This document shows, one piece after another, positions 8,726 through 17,935 of a stretch of DNA of 64,000 bases. The notes under the pieces were generated by a model. That model was given only the letters and a program-made list of their open reading frames with translations, was not told the DNA's origin and did not search any database. The DNA is from Planctomycetaceae bacterium (lineage in GTDB: Bacteria > Planctomycetota > Planctomycetia > Pirellulales > Pirellulaceae). Each line of letters opens with the position of its first letter. Within the stretch, counting starts at the first letter, position 1. Made by a program: the position numbers and the translations under genes. The stretch covers positions 18,339 through 82,338 of the forward strand of contig JAHEBQ010000025.1 of the NCBI GenBank assembly GCA_024642205.1, written 5' to 3'.

Positions 8726-9409
8726 ATGACCCGAACGATAGCAATTGGCGATATCCACGGTTGTGCAATTGCACTTCAAACCTTGTTGGATGAAATCAAA
8801 CCGACTCGCGACGACACGATTGTCGGCGTTGGCGACTACGTCGACCGGGGTATGGACTCAGCAGGCGTCCTGGAGATCCTGGTCGATCTCGTATCGCGAT
8901 GTCGTTTCATTCCGTTGATCGGCAATCACGAGCTGATGATGTACAAGGGAATTCACAGTAAGAAAAAGGGGGAATTCGATTTTTGGTATCAACATGGCGG
9001 CAACGCCACGCTCGCGAGTTATGGCGGTCGTGTCGAGAACATTCCCCAACATCATGTGACGTTTTTGAGCCATTGTCTGCGTTATTTTGAAACCGACACG
9101 CACTTTTTTATCCACGCCAACTACGATGCGGACTTGCCATTGGCAGAGCAATTGGACGAAGTCATTTTCTGGCAACATATCCGCGAATTGCCGCCGGGAT
9201 TGCATATCAGCGGCAAGATCGCAGTGGTTGGCCATACGCCACAAACCGAAGGGGAAATCTGCGACCTGGGCCATGTCAAGATCATTGACACTTACTGCTA
9301 TGGCGACCAATGGTTGACCGCGTTGGACGTCAATTCAGGCACGATCTGGCAGGCCAATAACAGCGGGATGTTGCGTCTGGATCGGTTGGAAGCCCAGGAA
9401 GATTTCTAG
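8726..9409 (+). CDS. PPP-type serine/threonine phosphatase / metallophosphoesterase
   Basis: A 227-residue enzyme of the PrpA/phage-lambda-phosphatase type. The PPP signature motifs are intact: GDIHG at 8-12, GDYVDRG at 36-42 and GNHE at 66-69, then FFIHANYD (His) and VVGHTPQ further on. These bind two metals and hydrolyse phosphoproteins or diadenosine-type nucleotides (ApaH is a relative). The length is normal for the bacterial group, and no signal peptide is present. It is the third calcineurin-like phosphoesterase within 9 kb but belongs to a different subfamily from the tandem pair at the left edge. It stands alone, with mfd starting about 220 nt downstream. Confidence 0.9.
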   Translation: MTRTIAIGDIHGCAIALQTLLDEIKPTRDDTIVGVGDYVDRGMDSAGVLEILVDLVSRCRFIPLIGNHELMMYKGIHSKKKGEFDFWYQHGGNATLASYGGRVENIPQHHVTFLSHCLRYFETDTHFFIHANYDADLPLAEQLDEVIFWQHIRELPPGLHISGKIAVVGHTPQTEGEICDLGHVKIIDTYCYGDQWLTALDVNSGTIWQANNSGMLRLDRLEAQEDF

Positions 9410-9628
9410 TATTCAGTGACGGCCAAACATAAAGGCTGGTCGTAGCGGACGAGGCTACGGGTTCTGGCGTTATCTAGATCAAATGGACGCGTGATCTCGT
9501 CCAAGACCCAAAAATCAATTCTTTGCGCCGCACTGGCATGACCGGTCCATGTTTATCAGGCCCGGAATCGATTCGGCGTCAAACATCGCCTTGGTGTTCA
9601 ATCGCCAGCCTACTACAATACGGTTTCC

Positions 9629-12600
9629 ATGGTAGAACTTGCGCCGCACTTTCTGGCGGCTGAGCGATTGCTCGGGCTGCCGGAAAATTTTGACCGCAGC
9701 ACTGACTTTGCCGAATGCGTCGATTCCCTTCAACGGGGCGAATCGGCCACATTCGACTCCGTCTGGGGTTCAGCCTGCGCGCTCCTCACGGCGTCGCTGG
9801 CACGACACTTCAAGCATATCCTGGTAGTCGTCAGCGATGGAAAATCTCAAGACGACATGCTGGACGATCTTCCGACATTTGTTCACGGCCCGATCGAGAG
9901 GTTTCCTGCCTGTCTTCCTGGCACCGAAAACGGGACGCACATCGACCTTGAGTATGGTGATCGCCTGAGGCTGATCAAGTCCCTGCTTGGTGGCGACAAT
10001 TGTCCGATCATCGTTGCCACGGTGCCAGCACTGCTGCAACCGACTCCCTCGAAAGATTCGATTCTTGGCCACTCCCGTCGAATCTCGATTGGCGACCAAC
10101 TCAATGTCGACGCATTCATCGCCTGGCTGCTGGAAGAAAAATTCCACCAGACGACGTCGGTTGAATTGCCGGGAGAGTTTTCAAGCCGCGGTGGAATCAT
10201 CGACGTTTACGCACCTGACTGGGAAGGCCCTGTGCGGATTGAGTTGTTTGACGACGAAGTCGAATCGTTGAGGCAGTTTGATTGTGCGACCCAGAGAAGC
10301 AACGCTGAACTGCGGCAGATCGAGATCACGGTTGTATCGGATGAGCACTCCGGACGCGGTTTCCTGGTTGACTTCTTGACAGAAGACACACTGGTACTGC
10401 AGTTCGAACCTGAGGAACTGAACGAACAGGCAACAAGGTATCTTGAACGAAGTACGAATCCGGACGCAATCTTCCGCTGGACCGATGTAACAAAACGTTG
10501 GGCTCAACTTCCGATCGCGACTGCCAGCCGTGTCGCGACGGGGTACCTGGGCGCCCGTTGGCAGCTGCCGATCGACTCCGTCGATCGGTTCAGCGGCGAT
10601 ATCGGAGATTTGAAATTGCAGGTCGATCGTCTGGCGAGGGACCCCCTGGGCGAGGAGTTTGAAGTCAATGAAATCCTCTCGTCAACCGCCGCCGCAGCCA
10701 GCGGTCGTCTCCACGTAGGCCTGGGATGTGTACATCACGGTTTTCGCAATCGCGACACGAAACAGATCATCATCGGCTGCGACCAGATGTTTCATCGCAC
10801 CGAACTGCGGAGGACCGGGCGCCGGCGTCTGAGTAAGGCGATCGACAGTTTTCTCGACCTGCGAGATGGCGACTTGATAGTCCACTTGTCACACGGCATC
10901 GGCCGATTTCGTGGCCTCGAAATGCTCGACAAGGACGGGCAACGAACCGAACACCTCGCACTTGAATTTCACGGTGGAACAAAAATCTACGTGCCTGCCA
11001 CCAAGATCGACTTGGTGCAAAAGTACATCGGCGGCTCCAAAACCCGGCCGTCGCTTGCGAAGATCGGTGGAAAGTCATGGGCCAAGCAAAAGGCATCCGT
11101 CCAGACCGCTGTTGCCGATCTCGCTTCGGAGATGATCGAACTGCAGGCCAAACGGGATGGGCGACCCGGGATCGCATTTGGTCGCGATACGGAATGGCAA
11201 CACGAATTCGAGCAATCGTTTCCCTACCGCGAAACTCCCGATCAACTGACCGCGATCCAGGCGATTAAACAGGACATGCAGCGCGGACAACCCATGGACC
11301 GGCTGTTATGTGGTGATGTTGGATTCGGCAAGACGGAAGTGGCAATGAGAGCCGCATTCAAGGCTGTCGAAAATGGCTACCAGGTCGGGGTCCTTGTTCC
11401 GACAACGATTCTCGCCGAACAGCACTTCAGGAACTTCAAGGAACGAATGGGAGAATTTCCGCTCGACATCGCCAAACTCAGCCGATTTTGTACGCCTCAG
11501 GAAATGAAAGAAAACGTCGCACGCGTGAAAAGCGGCCAAGTCGATATTGTCATCGGGACCCACCGCTTGGTTTCGAAAGACGTCAAGTTTCTGAATCTTG
11601 GCCTGGTCATCATCGATGAAGAACAGCGATTCGGCGTGGAGCACAAGGAACGACTCAAGTCATTGCGCAGCAGCGTCGACGTGTTGACGATGTCGGCAAC
11701 GCCAATTCCTCGCACTCTACACATGTCGCTGGTTGGCGTGCGCGATATTTCCAATCTGGAAACTCCTCCAGATGATCGTTCTGCCGTCGCGACCAGGGTC
11801 ATGCGATTCAACAACAAAGTCATTCGAACCGCAATTCTGCGTGAAATCAATCGCGGTGGGCAAGTCTTTTTTGTCCACAACCGCGTCAATGACATTCACT
11901 TGATTCGACAAAAGCTTGAGACGCTCGTGCCCGAAGTGCGGTTCCAGGTCGGCCATGGACAAATGAACGAACGCGAACTCGAAGAAGTCATGACGGACTT
12001 CATCGCCGGCGAATTTGACGTGCTGATCGCAACGACGATCATCGAAAGCGGATTGGACATTCCTAATGCCAATACGATTTTCATCAATGATGCGGACCGG
12101 TATGGCCTGTCCGATCTTCACCAGTTGCGGGGCAGGGTAGGGCGATACAAGCACAAAGCCTACTGCTACCTGTTGCTCGAACCCCACAAACACCTCAATC
12201 CGACGGCAGCGCGACGGTTACAGGCGATTGAGACCTTTAGCGATATGGGGGCAGGTTTTGCGATTTCAATGCGCGACCTGGAAATCCGCGGAGCCGGAAA
12301 CCTGTTAGGTACCCAGCAAAGCGGGCACATTGCGACGATTGGTTACGAACTCTATTGCCAGCTTCTCGAAACCGCAGTCCGGCACCTGAAACACATGCCA
12401 GCCAAGATCTCGATTCACGTCGAAGTCGACTTGCCGGTCGCGGCGTTTCTGCCAGACTCCTATGTCAGCGACCGGCGGCAAAAGATCGATCTCTACCGGC
12501 GGTTGACCCGACTCGAACGTTTCGACCAGATCGAGGAACTTCGCACCGAACTACGCGATCGATTTGGCAAATTGCCTGCCCCGGTGCAACGCTTGATGTC

Positions 12601-12835
12601 GCTCTCGGAACTTAAATTGGAAGCCGCGGTTTGGCAGATCTCCTCAATATCGATGCAGGACAAATACCTGACATTTCGGTTTCAGGACTGCGCACGCTTT
12701 TCGCAGCTATCAAAATCCCGGCCCGTAATTCGGATCATTGATGATCAAACGGCAATGGTCACGCTAAAAGAGACCAAGATCCACCCTACGAAAATGCTGG
12801 CACTGGTGAAATCGCTCTTGCAACCACCTTCCTGA
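9629..12835 (+). CDS. mfd: Transcription-repair coupling factor Mfd
   Basis: A 1068-residue DNA translocase that removes stalled RNA polymerase and recruits UvrA. The N-terminal UvrB-homology region covers about residues 25-340; the RNA-polymerase-interaction domain begins near LRDGDLIVHLSHGIGRFRG (about 410-475); the helicase core has GDVGFGKT (Walker A, about 562-569), the DEEQRFG box near 662, SATPIPRTLHMSL and LRGRVGR; the C-terminal D7 domain covers the last 180 residues. The protein is slightly shorter than the E. coli enzyme (1148), mostly in the N-terminal part. ATG 9629 is the first sensible start. The next gene follows about 100 nt downstream on the same strand. Confidence 0.97.
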   Translation: MVELAPHFLAAERLLGLPENFDRSTDFAECVDSLQRGESATFDSVWGSACALLTASLARHFKHILVVVSDGKSQDDMLDDLPTFVHGPIERFPACLPGTENGTHIDLEYGDRLRLIKSLLGGDNCPIIVATVPALLQPTPSKDSILGHSRRISIGDQLNVDAFIAWLLEEKFHQTTSVELPGEFSSRGGIIDVYAPDWEGPVRIELFDDEVESLRQFDCATQRSNAELRQIEITVVSDEHSGRGFLVDFLTEDTLVLQFEPEELNEQATRYLERSTNPDAIFRWTDVTKRWAQLPIATASRVATGYLGARWQLPIDSVDRFSGDIGDLKLQVDRLARDPLGEEFEVNEILSSTAAAASGRLHVGLGCVHHGFRNRDTKQIIIGCDQMFHRTELRRTGRRRLSKAIDSFLDLRDGDLIVHLSHGIGRFRGLEMLDKDGQRTEHLALEFHGGTKIYVPATKIDLVQKYIGGSKTRPSLAKIGGKSWAKQKASVQTAVADLASEMIELQAKRDGRPGIAFGRDTEWQHEFEQSFPYRETPDQLTAIQAIKQDMQRGQPMDRLLCGDVGFGKTEVAMRAAFKAVENGYQVGVLVPTTILAEQHFRNFKERMGEFPLDIAKLSRFCTPQEMKENVARVKSGQVDIVIGTHRLVSKDVKFLNLGLVIIDEEQRFGVEHKERLKSLRSSVDVLTMSATPIPRTLHMSLVGVRDISNLETPPDDRSAVATRVMRFNNKVIRTAILREINRGGQVFFVHNRVNDIHLIRQKLETLVPEVRFQVGHGQMNERELEEVMTDFIAGEFDVLIATTIIESGLDIPNANTIFINDADRYGLSDLHQLRGRVGRYKHKAYCYLLLEPHKHLNPTAARRLQAIETFSDMGAGFAISMRDLEIRGAGNLLGTQQSGHIATIGYELYCQLLETAVRHLKHMPAKISIHVEVDLPVAAFLPDSYVSDRRQKIDLYRRLTRLERFDQIEELRTELRDRFGKLPAPVQRLMSLSELKLEAAVWQISSISMQDKYLTFRFQDCARFSQLSKSRPVIRIIDDQTAMVTLKETKIHPTKMLALVKSLLQPPS

Positions 12836-12945
12836 TCTATCTATTCTTCCCCGCCAACTTTTTGCGCAGATTCCGGGAACCCGATCGTTCGATTCTGCGT
12901 AGGGCTCGTATTCGAAATCCTACCTTTCGTATGTATGGCTTGATC

Positions 12946-14742
12946 ATGAAGACCAACCGTCTCGCTTTCACGTTTGCCAGGACGTCATTTATTGGTATCG
13001 CCTGCCTGACAATGGGAATGCCAACCCCGAATTCTGCCTGCGCGTCTCCGGTGTTGCCGCAGCAGCAGAACGAAACGCCGGATCCCTATTTTTCCGGCGA
13101 CCTGATCCCATCAACCAACTCACTCTCTGGAAAGCCCGCGAGTCCCACCGCCGACCAATCCACACTAACTCATCCGGAACCGTGGACGCCCCCGACGACG
13201 CCCGTGAATCCTGAAAAAGTTGCCATTACCCCCCAACCGTCGGTGACGTGGGATGCTCCTTTGACCAAGGTCGTGATTGCCAACCTGAGTCAGAGACCCA
13301 ATCCAGCGATCGATTCCAACGGCTTTGACCCGCAAAAAAAGTCACCGGGTTCATTCAACTCGCAGATGCCAGACCCAGCCAGCGAAAAATCGATCATTCG
13401 CGAAGGGATTTCTGGGGAATCCAAAGATTGGGATTCCAACACATTCGGAATCCAGGCACCAAAAAATAACTCACCCATCGTCGGAGTGAACGATGCATTC
13501 ATGGGAGCCGGTCCTTCCGAAACGGTTTCCGGGAACCCTGTCACAAATGATTTTCAGTCCGACAATTCATTTTCGGCCAAACAGCCTTCCCGGCCGGAAG
13601 CCAATGCATTGAACCAGATCAGCACGTTGGGTTCTCCGGATTCGTTTGATTCAAAACCATCCGAGCCGGGCGATATGCGAGTCGCTCAGACTTCGTTCAA
13701 CAGTGAAGCCAGCGCAACGTCGGTTGGAACATCGAAGCGCAAAACAAGTGTGCCCACATCCTTTGAGGCAGGCAAGATTCTGGCACTGGTCGGCAGCGAA
13801 CCGATTTTCGTCGGCGATTTGATGTTCGACATCAACCAGATGATTGAGCGGTTCATGCCAGGTGCGCCGGAAGACATCAAGGAGCGCGAACGGCAAAAAA
13901 TGATACCACAACTGCTGCCGCGTTTCGTCGAATCCAAAATTCTGTTTCTGGGAACGTTGCGGATGCTCCCCGAAGGCGTTGACGTCGACAAGGTCCTGGA
14001 ACAGGCTTCCCAGGAATTTGACGAGAAAGCGCTCGACAAAATGATCAAGGGATCGGGACTGAAAACATCCACCGAATTTGATGCGAACTTGCGAGCGATG
14101 GGATCGTCGTTGAGACAACTCAGAAAAAGCTGGGGACAGGATCAGTTGACAAAGTACTTTCTCTCGCAACAACTGAAGGTCAAGGCGGAAGTCACTCACC
14201 AGGAGATGCTGGACAGCTATCACGAAAACATTGCGGCCTACGAGATGCCTGCCAAGTGCCGCTGGGAGCAGGTCATGATTCGTTTTGATCGCTCCAGCTC
14301 ACGCGACGCGGCGAAAGCTTCAATTGTCGAACTTGGAAACCAGATCGTGTATGGTGCCAACCTCGCGGCCGTCGCCAGGAAGAGCTCCCATGGGTTCCTG
14401 GCGTCTGACGGCGGGAAACATGATTGGACAACCCAAGGGGCGTTGGTACTAAAGGAAATTGACGAAGCAATCTTCAGTTTGCCCGTTGGAGAACTGAGCG
14501 ACATTATTGAGTCCCGCGACGGATATCACGTGATTCGCGTGATCGAAAGAACGGAAGCGACACGCAAGCCGTTCCTGGAAGCCCAAGTCGAAATCAAACA
14601 GCGAATTGAAGCCGAGAAACGACAACAGGCATTCGACAAGCATGTCGAAAAACTCAAGAGTGAAATTCCTGTCGAATATTTCCTGAATGACGACGCCGCG
14701 AAATCAATTGAAGCGGCGACCTCCAATACGTCGATTCACTAA
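12946..14742 (+). CDS. Parvulin-type peptidyl-prolyl isomerase, exported, with long low-complexity N-terminal region
   Basis: About 598 residues. A signal peptide (residues 1-30, ending near SACA) is followed by about 240 residues rich in Pro, Ser, Asn and Asp with no regular pattern, then a SurA/PrsA-like core. That core has a helical chaperone part starting at ILALVGSEPIFVGDLMFD and a parvulin domain around CRWEQVMIRFDRSSS, LAAVARKSS, LKEIDEAIFSLPVGELS and RDGYHVIRV. It should assist folding of exported proteins in the periplasm. I use ATG 12946 (MKTNRLAF); ATG 12931, five codons earlier, is equally possible. It lies downstream of mfd on the same strand. Confidence 0.88.
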   Translation: MKTNRLAFTFARTSFIGIACLTMGMPTPNSACASPVLPQQQNETPDPYFSGDLIPSTNSLSGKPASPTADQSTLTHPEPWTPPTTPVNPEKVAITPQPSVTWDAPLTKVVIANLSQRPNPAIDSNGFDPQKKSPGSFNSQMPDPASEKSIIREGISGESKDWDSNTFGIQAPKNNSPIVGVNDAFMGAGPSETVSGNPVTNDFQSDNSFSAKQPSRPEANALNQISTLGSPDSFDSKPSEPGDMRVAQTSFNSEASATSVGTSKRKTSVPTSFEAGKILALVGSEPIFVGDLMFDINQMIERFMPGAPEDIKERERQKMIPQLLPRFVESKILFLGTLRMLPEGVDVDKVLEQASQEFDEKALDKMIKGSGLKTSTEFDANLRAMGSSLRQLRKSWGQDQLTKYFLSQQLKVKAEVTHQEMLDSYHENIAAYEMPAKCRWEQVMIRFDRSSSRDAAKASIVELGNQIVYGANLAAVARKSSHGFLASDGGKHDWTTQGALVLKEIDEAIFSLPVGELSDIIESRDGYHVIRVIERTEATRKPFLEAQVEIKQRIEAEKRQQAFDKHVEKLKSEIPVEYFLNDDAAKSIEAATSNTSIH

Positions 14743-15023
14743 CGCCTGCCTTCGGCGGATGTCGCGAAACCGGGGCCCCTCCTCTCAAGCCCGGCTTGCC
14801 ATCGCACAACGGGTCGACCGTCGGAATCTGACGGGAAACCGGCCTGTTTCAGGAATTACGGCTTGCGCAATCGTCAGACTCCCGTTGGTCCAATTGGCCC
14901 TCTTCAATTCCGGCTGGGTCCGTTTCGCCAGTGCGAAAAAACAGTTAAACTAAAAGGCCCCCAACATTTTGGTTGTGGAATGACATTCAACCCTCACGCA
15001 TAATTTTCTCAACAAGGCAGGAA

Positions 15024-16346
15024 ATGGTGAGCACTACCGTTACGTCAGGAAAACAGTCGATGTCGAAAGTGGCAAAAATTCAGTGCGAAGGACATGAACT
15101 GGAGCTTCCCGTTGTCGAGGGTACGGAAAACGAACAGGCCATCGATATTGGCGTCCTGCGAAGCAAGACTGGCTTGATTACGATCGACGAAGGATACGTC
15201 AATACAGGATCATCGCTAAGTGGTATCACTTTCCTCGATGGGGAGCAGGGGATCCTGCGCTATCGCGGTTATCCAATCGAGGATCTGGCCAGGAATTGCG
15301 ATTTTGTCGAAGTTGCCTACCTGCTGATCTATGGCGAATTGCCGACGGCAATCGAATTGAACGACTTTCGAGCCGCGATTCGTCACCACACGATGCTGCA
15401 CGAAGATATGCGGTTGTTCTACAACGGTTTTCCTCGCGATGCCCACCCAATGGCCATCCTGTCCAGCGTTGTCAGTGCAATGTCGACTTTCTATCAGGAT
15501 TCCCTGGATCCTCACAATCCGGAACAGGTCGAGATCTCCATTCGACGCTTGATGGCGAAACTACCCACGATCGCGGCCTACAGTCACAAGAAATCGGAAG
15601 GTCAGCCTTTTGCCTATCCCCAGAATGACCTGTCCTATTGTGAGAACTTCCTGCAGTTGATGTTTTCGGTTCCCTGTGAACCTTACGTTGTCGACCCCAC
15701 GTTTGTCGAAGCGCTAAACCTGCTGTTGATCGTGCACGCTGACCACGAGCAAAATTGCAGTACATCGACGGTTCGGATGGTGGGTTCGGCAGATTCGAAT
15801 CTGTTCGCTTCGATTTCGGCCGGAATCTGCGCCCTCTGGGGACCGCTTCACGGCGGTGCCAACGAAGCCGTCGTTTCGATGCTTCAGCAGATCCAGGACG
15901 ACAACGGTGATGTTGATAAATACGTCAACATGGCGAAGGACAAGGAGAACGGTTTCCGGTTGATGGGATTCGGTCATCGAGTTTACAAGAACTTCGATCC
16001 CCGGGCAAAAATCATCAAAAAGGCCTGCGACCAATTGCTCAGCAAACTCGAACTTGACGATCCGCTATTCGATATCGCCAAACGGCTTGAAAAAGTTGCT
16101 TTGGAAGACGAGTACTTCGTTGAGCGAAAACTCTACCCCAACGTCGACTTCTATTCGGGTGTCGTCTACCGGGCGATGGGAATTCCGGTAAAGATGTTTA
16201 CGGTCCTGTTCGCAATGGGCCGATTACCCGGCTGGATCGCTCACTGGAAAGAAATGCACGAATCTCCCACCAAACGCATCTGCCGACCGCGTCAGATCTA
16301 CACGGGGGCGACCGTCAGGGAATTTGTCCCGATCGAAAAGCGCTAG
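15024..16346 (+). CDS. gltA: Citrate synthase (type II, hexameric-like)
   Basis: Condenses oxaloacetate with acetyl-CoA, the first step of the TCA cycle. About 440 residues from ATG 15024, close to the usual 430. Diagnostic segments include FLDGEQGILRYRGYPIEDLA, the catalytic-histidine regions HADHEQNCSTSTVRMVGS and WGPLHGGANEAV, then GFGHRVYKNFDPRA and an RPRQIYTG ending. An N-terminal beta domain (EGHELELPVVEGTENE) marks the Gram-negative type II form, which is often NADH-sensitive. Starts considered were ATG 15024 and GTG 15027, next to an AGG at 15019-15021, and ATG 15060, which lacks an upstream AGG. It is a single gene; the next gene is convergent. Confidence 0.96.
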   Translation: MVSTTVTSGKQSMSKVAKIQCEGHELELPVVEGTENEQAIDIGVLRSKTGLITIDEGYVNTGSSLSGITFLDGEQGILRYRGYPIEDLARNCDFVEVAYLLIYGELPTAIELNDFRAAIRHHTMLHEDMRLFYNGFPRDAHPMAILSSVVSAMSTFYQDSLDPHNPEQVEISIRRLMAKLPTIAAYSHKKSEGQPFAYPQNDLSYCENFLQLMFSVPCEPYVVDPTFVEALNLLLIVHADHEQNCSTSTVRMVGSADSNLFASISAGICALWGPLHGGANEAVVSMLQQIQDDNGDVDKYVNMAKDKENGFRLMGFGHRVYKNFDPRAKIIKKACDQLLSKLELDDPLFDIAKRLEKVALEDEYFVERKLYPNVDFYSGVVYRAMGIPVKMFTVLFAMGRLPGWIAHWKEMHESPTKRICRPRQIYTGATVREFVPIEKR

Positions 16347-16696
16347 TAGATCGATTTGAGCCTTTGTGGCGTTTCGGTCCGGGCAGTTAACGCCAATTCT
16401 CGGAGGGACGATCCGGAATCTCATTCTTCAAAACGGCGACGATTCAATTTTCCACCATTGCTGATTCGAAATAATCGCCCTTTCCTCGATCCAGCGTCCC
16501 GGTCAAGGATTGACTTTGCGGGGTTAACCGCCAGCTCATTTGGACCGATGTCCCAATCCCGCTGGTTCAGGCGTCTTTGGGGAAAGCCAACTGCTTGCCG
16601 AGCTCTGCTCTCGCTGTCCGGAACGGGTTGGCTTCATCCCCCCCAAAAAAAGGCTCCCGTTTTCAGGGAGCCTTAAATCACTTGTTGGCTGTCTGC
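16347..16696. other. Intergenic region between convergent genes
   Basis: This 350-nt gap separates gltA and the M4 protease. Apart from the protease terminator at 16645-16672 I see no gene or RNA here, and no equally clear terminator for gltA. Confidence 0.6.
16645..16672 (-). terminator. Rho-independent terminator of the M4 protease gene
   Basis: On the minus strand a perfect 7-bp stem GGCTCCC/GGGAGCC with a 7-nt loop (16652-16672) is followed by seven T (16645-16651). It begins about 25 nt after the protease stop codon. Confidence 0.9.
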
Positions 16697-17935
16697 TTAC
16701 TCGATAAACGAAGTTCCAAACACCTGGAATTCTCCGGGATCTTTGTTACCGTCAAAACTTCCGGCTCCAAAGCCCAAGTCAGAATCATAGAATCCACGGG
16801 CAATCCCTTGAACATGGCCAGTAACCCCAGCCAATGAGGAGATCTTTTCGACATCAAAACTAACAACCGCGATCAAACGATCGTTCTCCATCGGAGTGAA
16901 TGTATGCCACGCCGCGTCATCGTTGTACTCCCAATTTCCGGCCGCAAATCGGACGGCGATCACGTTACTCGATGTCGAAGCGGCAGGAGGATTGGCGGCG
17001 AATCGAATACTCAGGTCCGTTTCCGAAAACATCAGGTATCCGCTGCCGGTCGCGGCATCATCGACCGCAATACCACTTCGCAATGTTCCGATGCCAAACG
17101 AGTAACCGGCGGTCCGGAAGTTGGTTCCGGCAACCCGAAACTCCCCGATATCAATGTCGTTATCCCAGCGGTTGGCCTGGAAAACAAGATCCGAGTCGAA
17201 GTAGCCCTGGTGAATACCATTGACCGAACCACCGTAGCCTTCAATCCCGAAAATCGTGTCGGCATCATAGTCCACCGTCGCGATCAACCGGTCACTTTCA
17301 AATGGCGTGAAGTCAACCCACCGTCCGTTATTACTGTACTGCCAATTAAGGGTCGTCGAATCAAATCGAACAGCGATCAGGTGTTCAGCACCTCTGGATC
17401 GTGGCGGATCTCCGGCGAACCGATCAAAGACATTGGCTTCGGAATACAAGATGTAACCCTTGCCTGTCGCAGTATCATGGACTCCGATCCCGAGTCCATT
17501 GTCACCAATCGATGTTGGTGGGTCGTTCTGGTTTCCGGTATAGAAGTGGGTTCCCGTCACTTCGAACTCGCCCACGTTGGACATCGAGTCCCAGGTATTG
17601 GTCTTGAACTTGATATCAGAACTCGCGAAGCCCTGATCTATTCCGTGGACCACGCCGGAAAGACCTTCCAACGAATCAATGCGATCAGTGGAGAAGTTCA
17701 CTAATGCGATCAACCGGTCACCTTCCGCGGCCGTAAACGAATGCCAGGCGGAGTCGTCGTTATATTGCCATTGGCCCCGGTAGTTTCTGACGGCGATCAC
17801 GTGATCTGCGTTACCAGTTTGCGGTGGGTTTGACGCAAATCTTGATGACAAGCTCTCAACCGAGTACATCAAGTAACCACGTCCTGTGGCCAAATCGTTA
17901 ACGGCGACGCCCAGTCCAAGTGAACCAAGATTGAA
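16697..17935 (-). repeat. Three tandem copies of a 135-residue C-terminal module in the M4 protease
   Basis: Shared anchors recur in order in each copy: G(L/I)GVxDxATGxGYL(M/I)(F/Y)SE; RFAxxPP; (V/L)IAVRxxxxxWxYNDDxxWxxFTP; DRLIAxVxxxxxxIxxxxG; GxVxGIxxGFxDSDLxF; (D/N)xGEF(R/Q/E)VxGTxF. The copies cover about residues 1240-1375, 1376-1515 and 1516-1650. The copies differ too much for a recent duplication. I do not recognise the module as a named domain. Confidence 0.85.
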
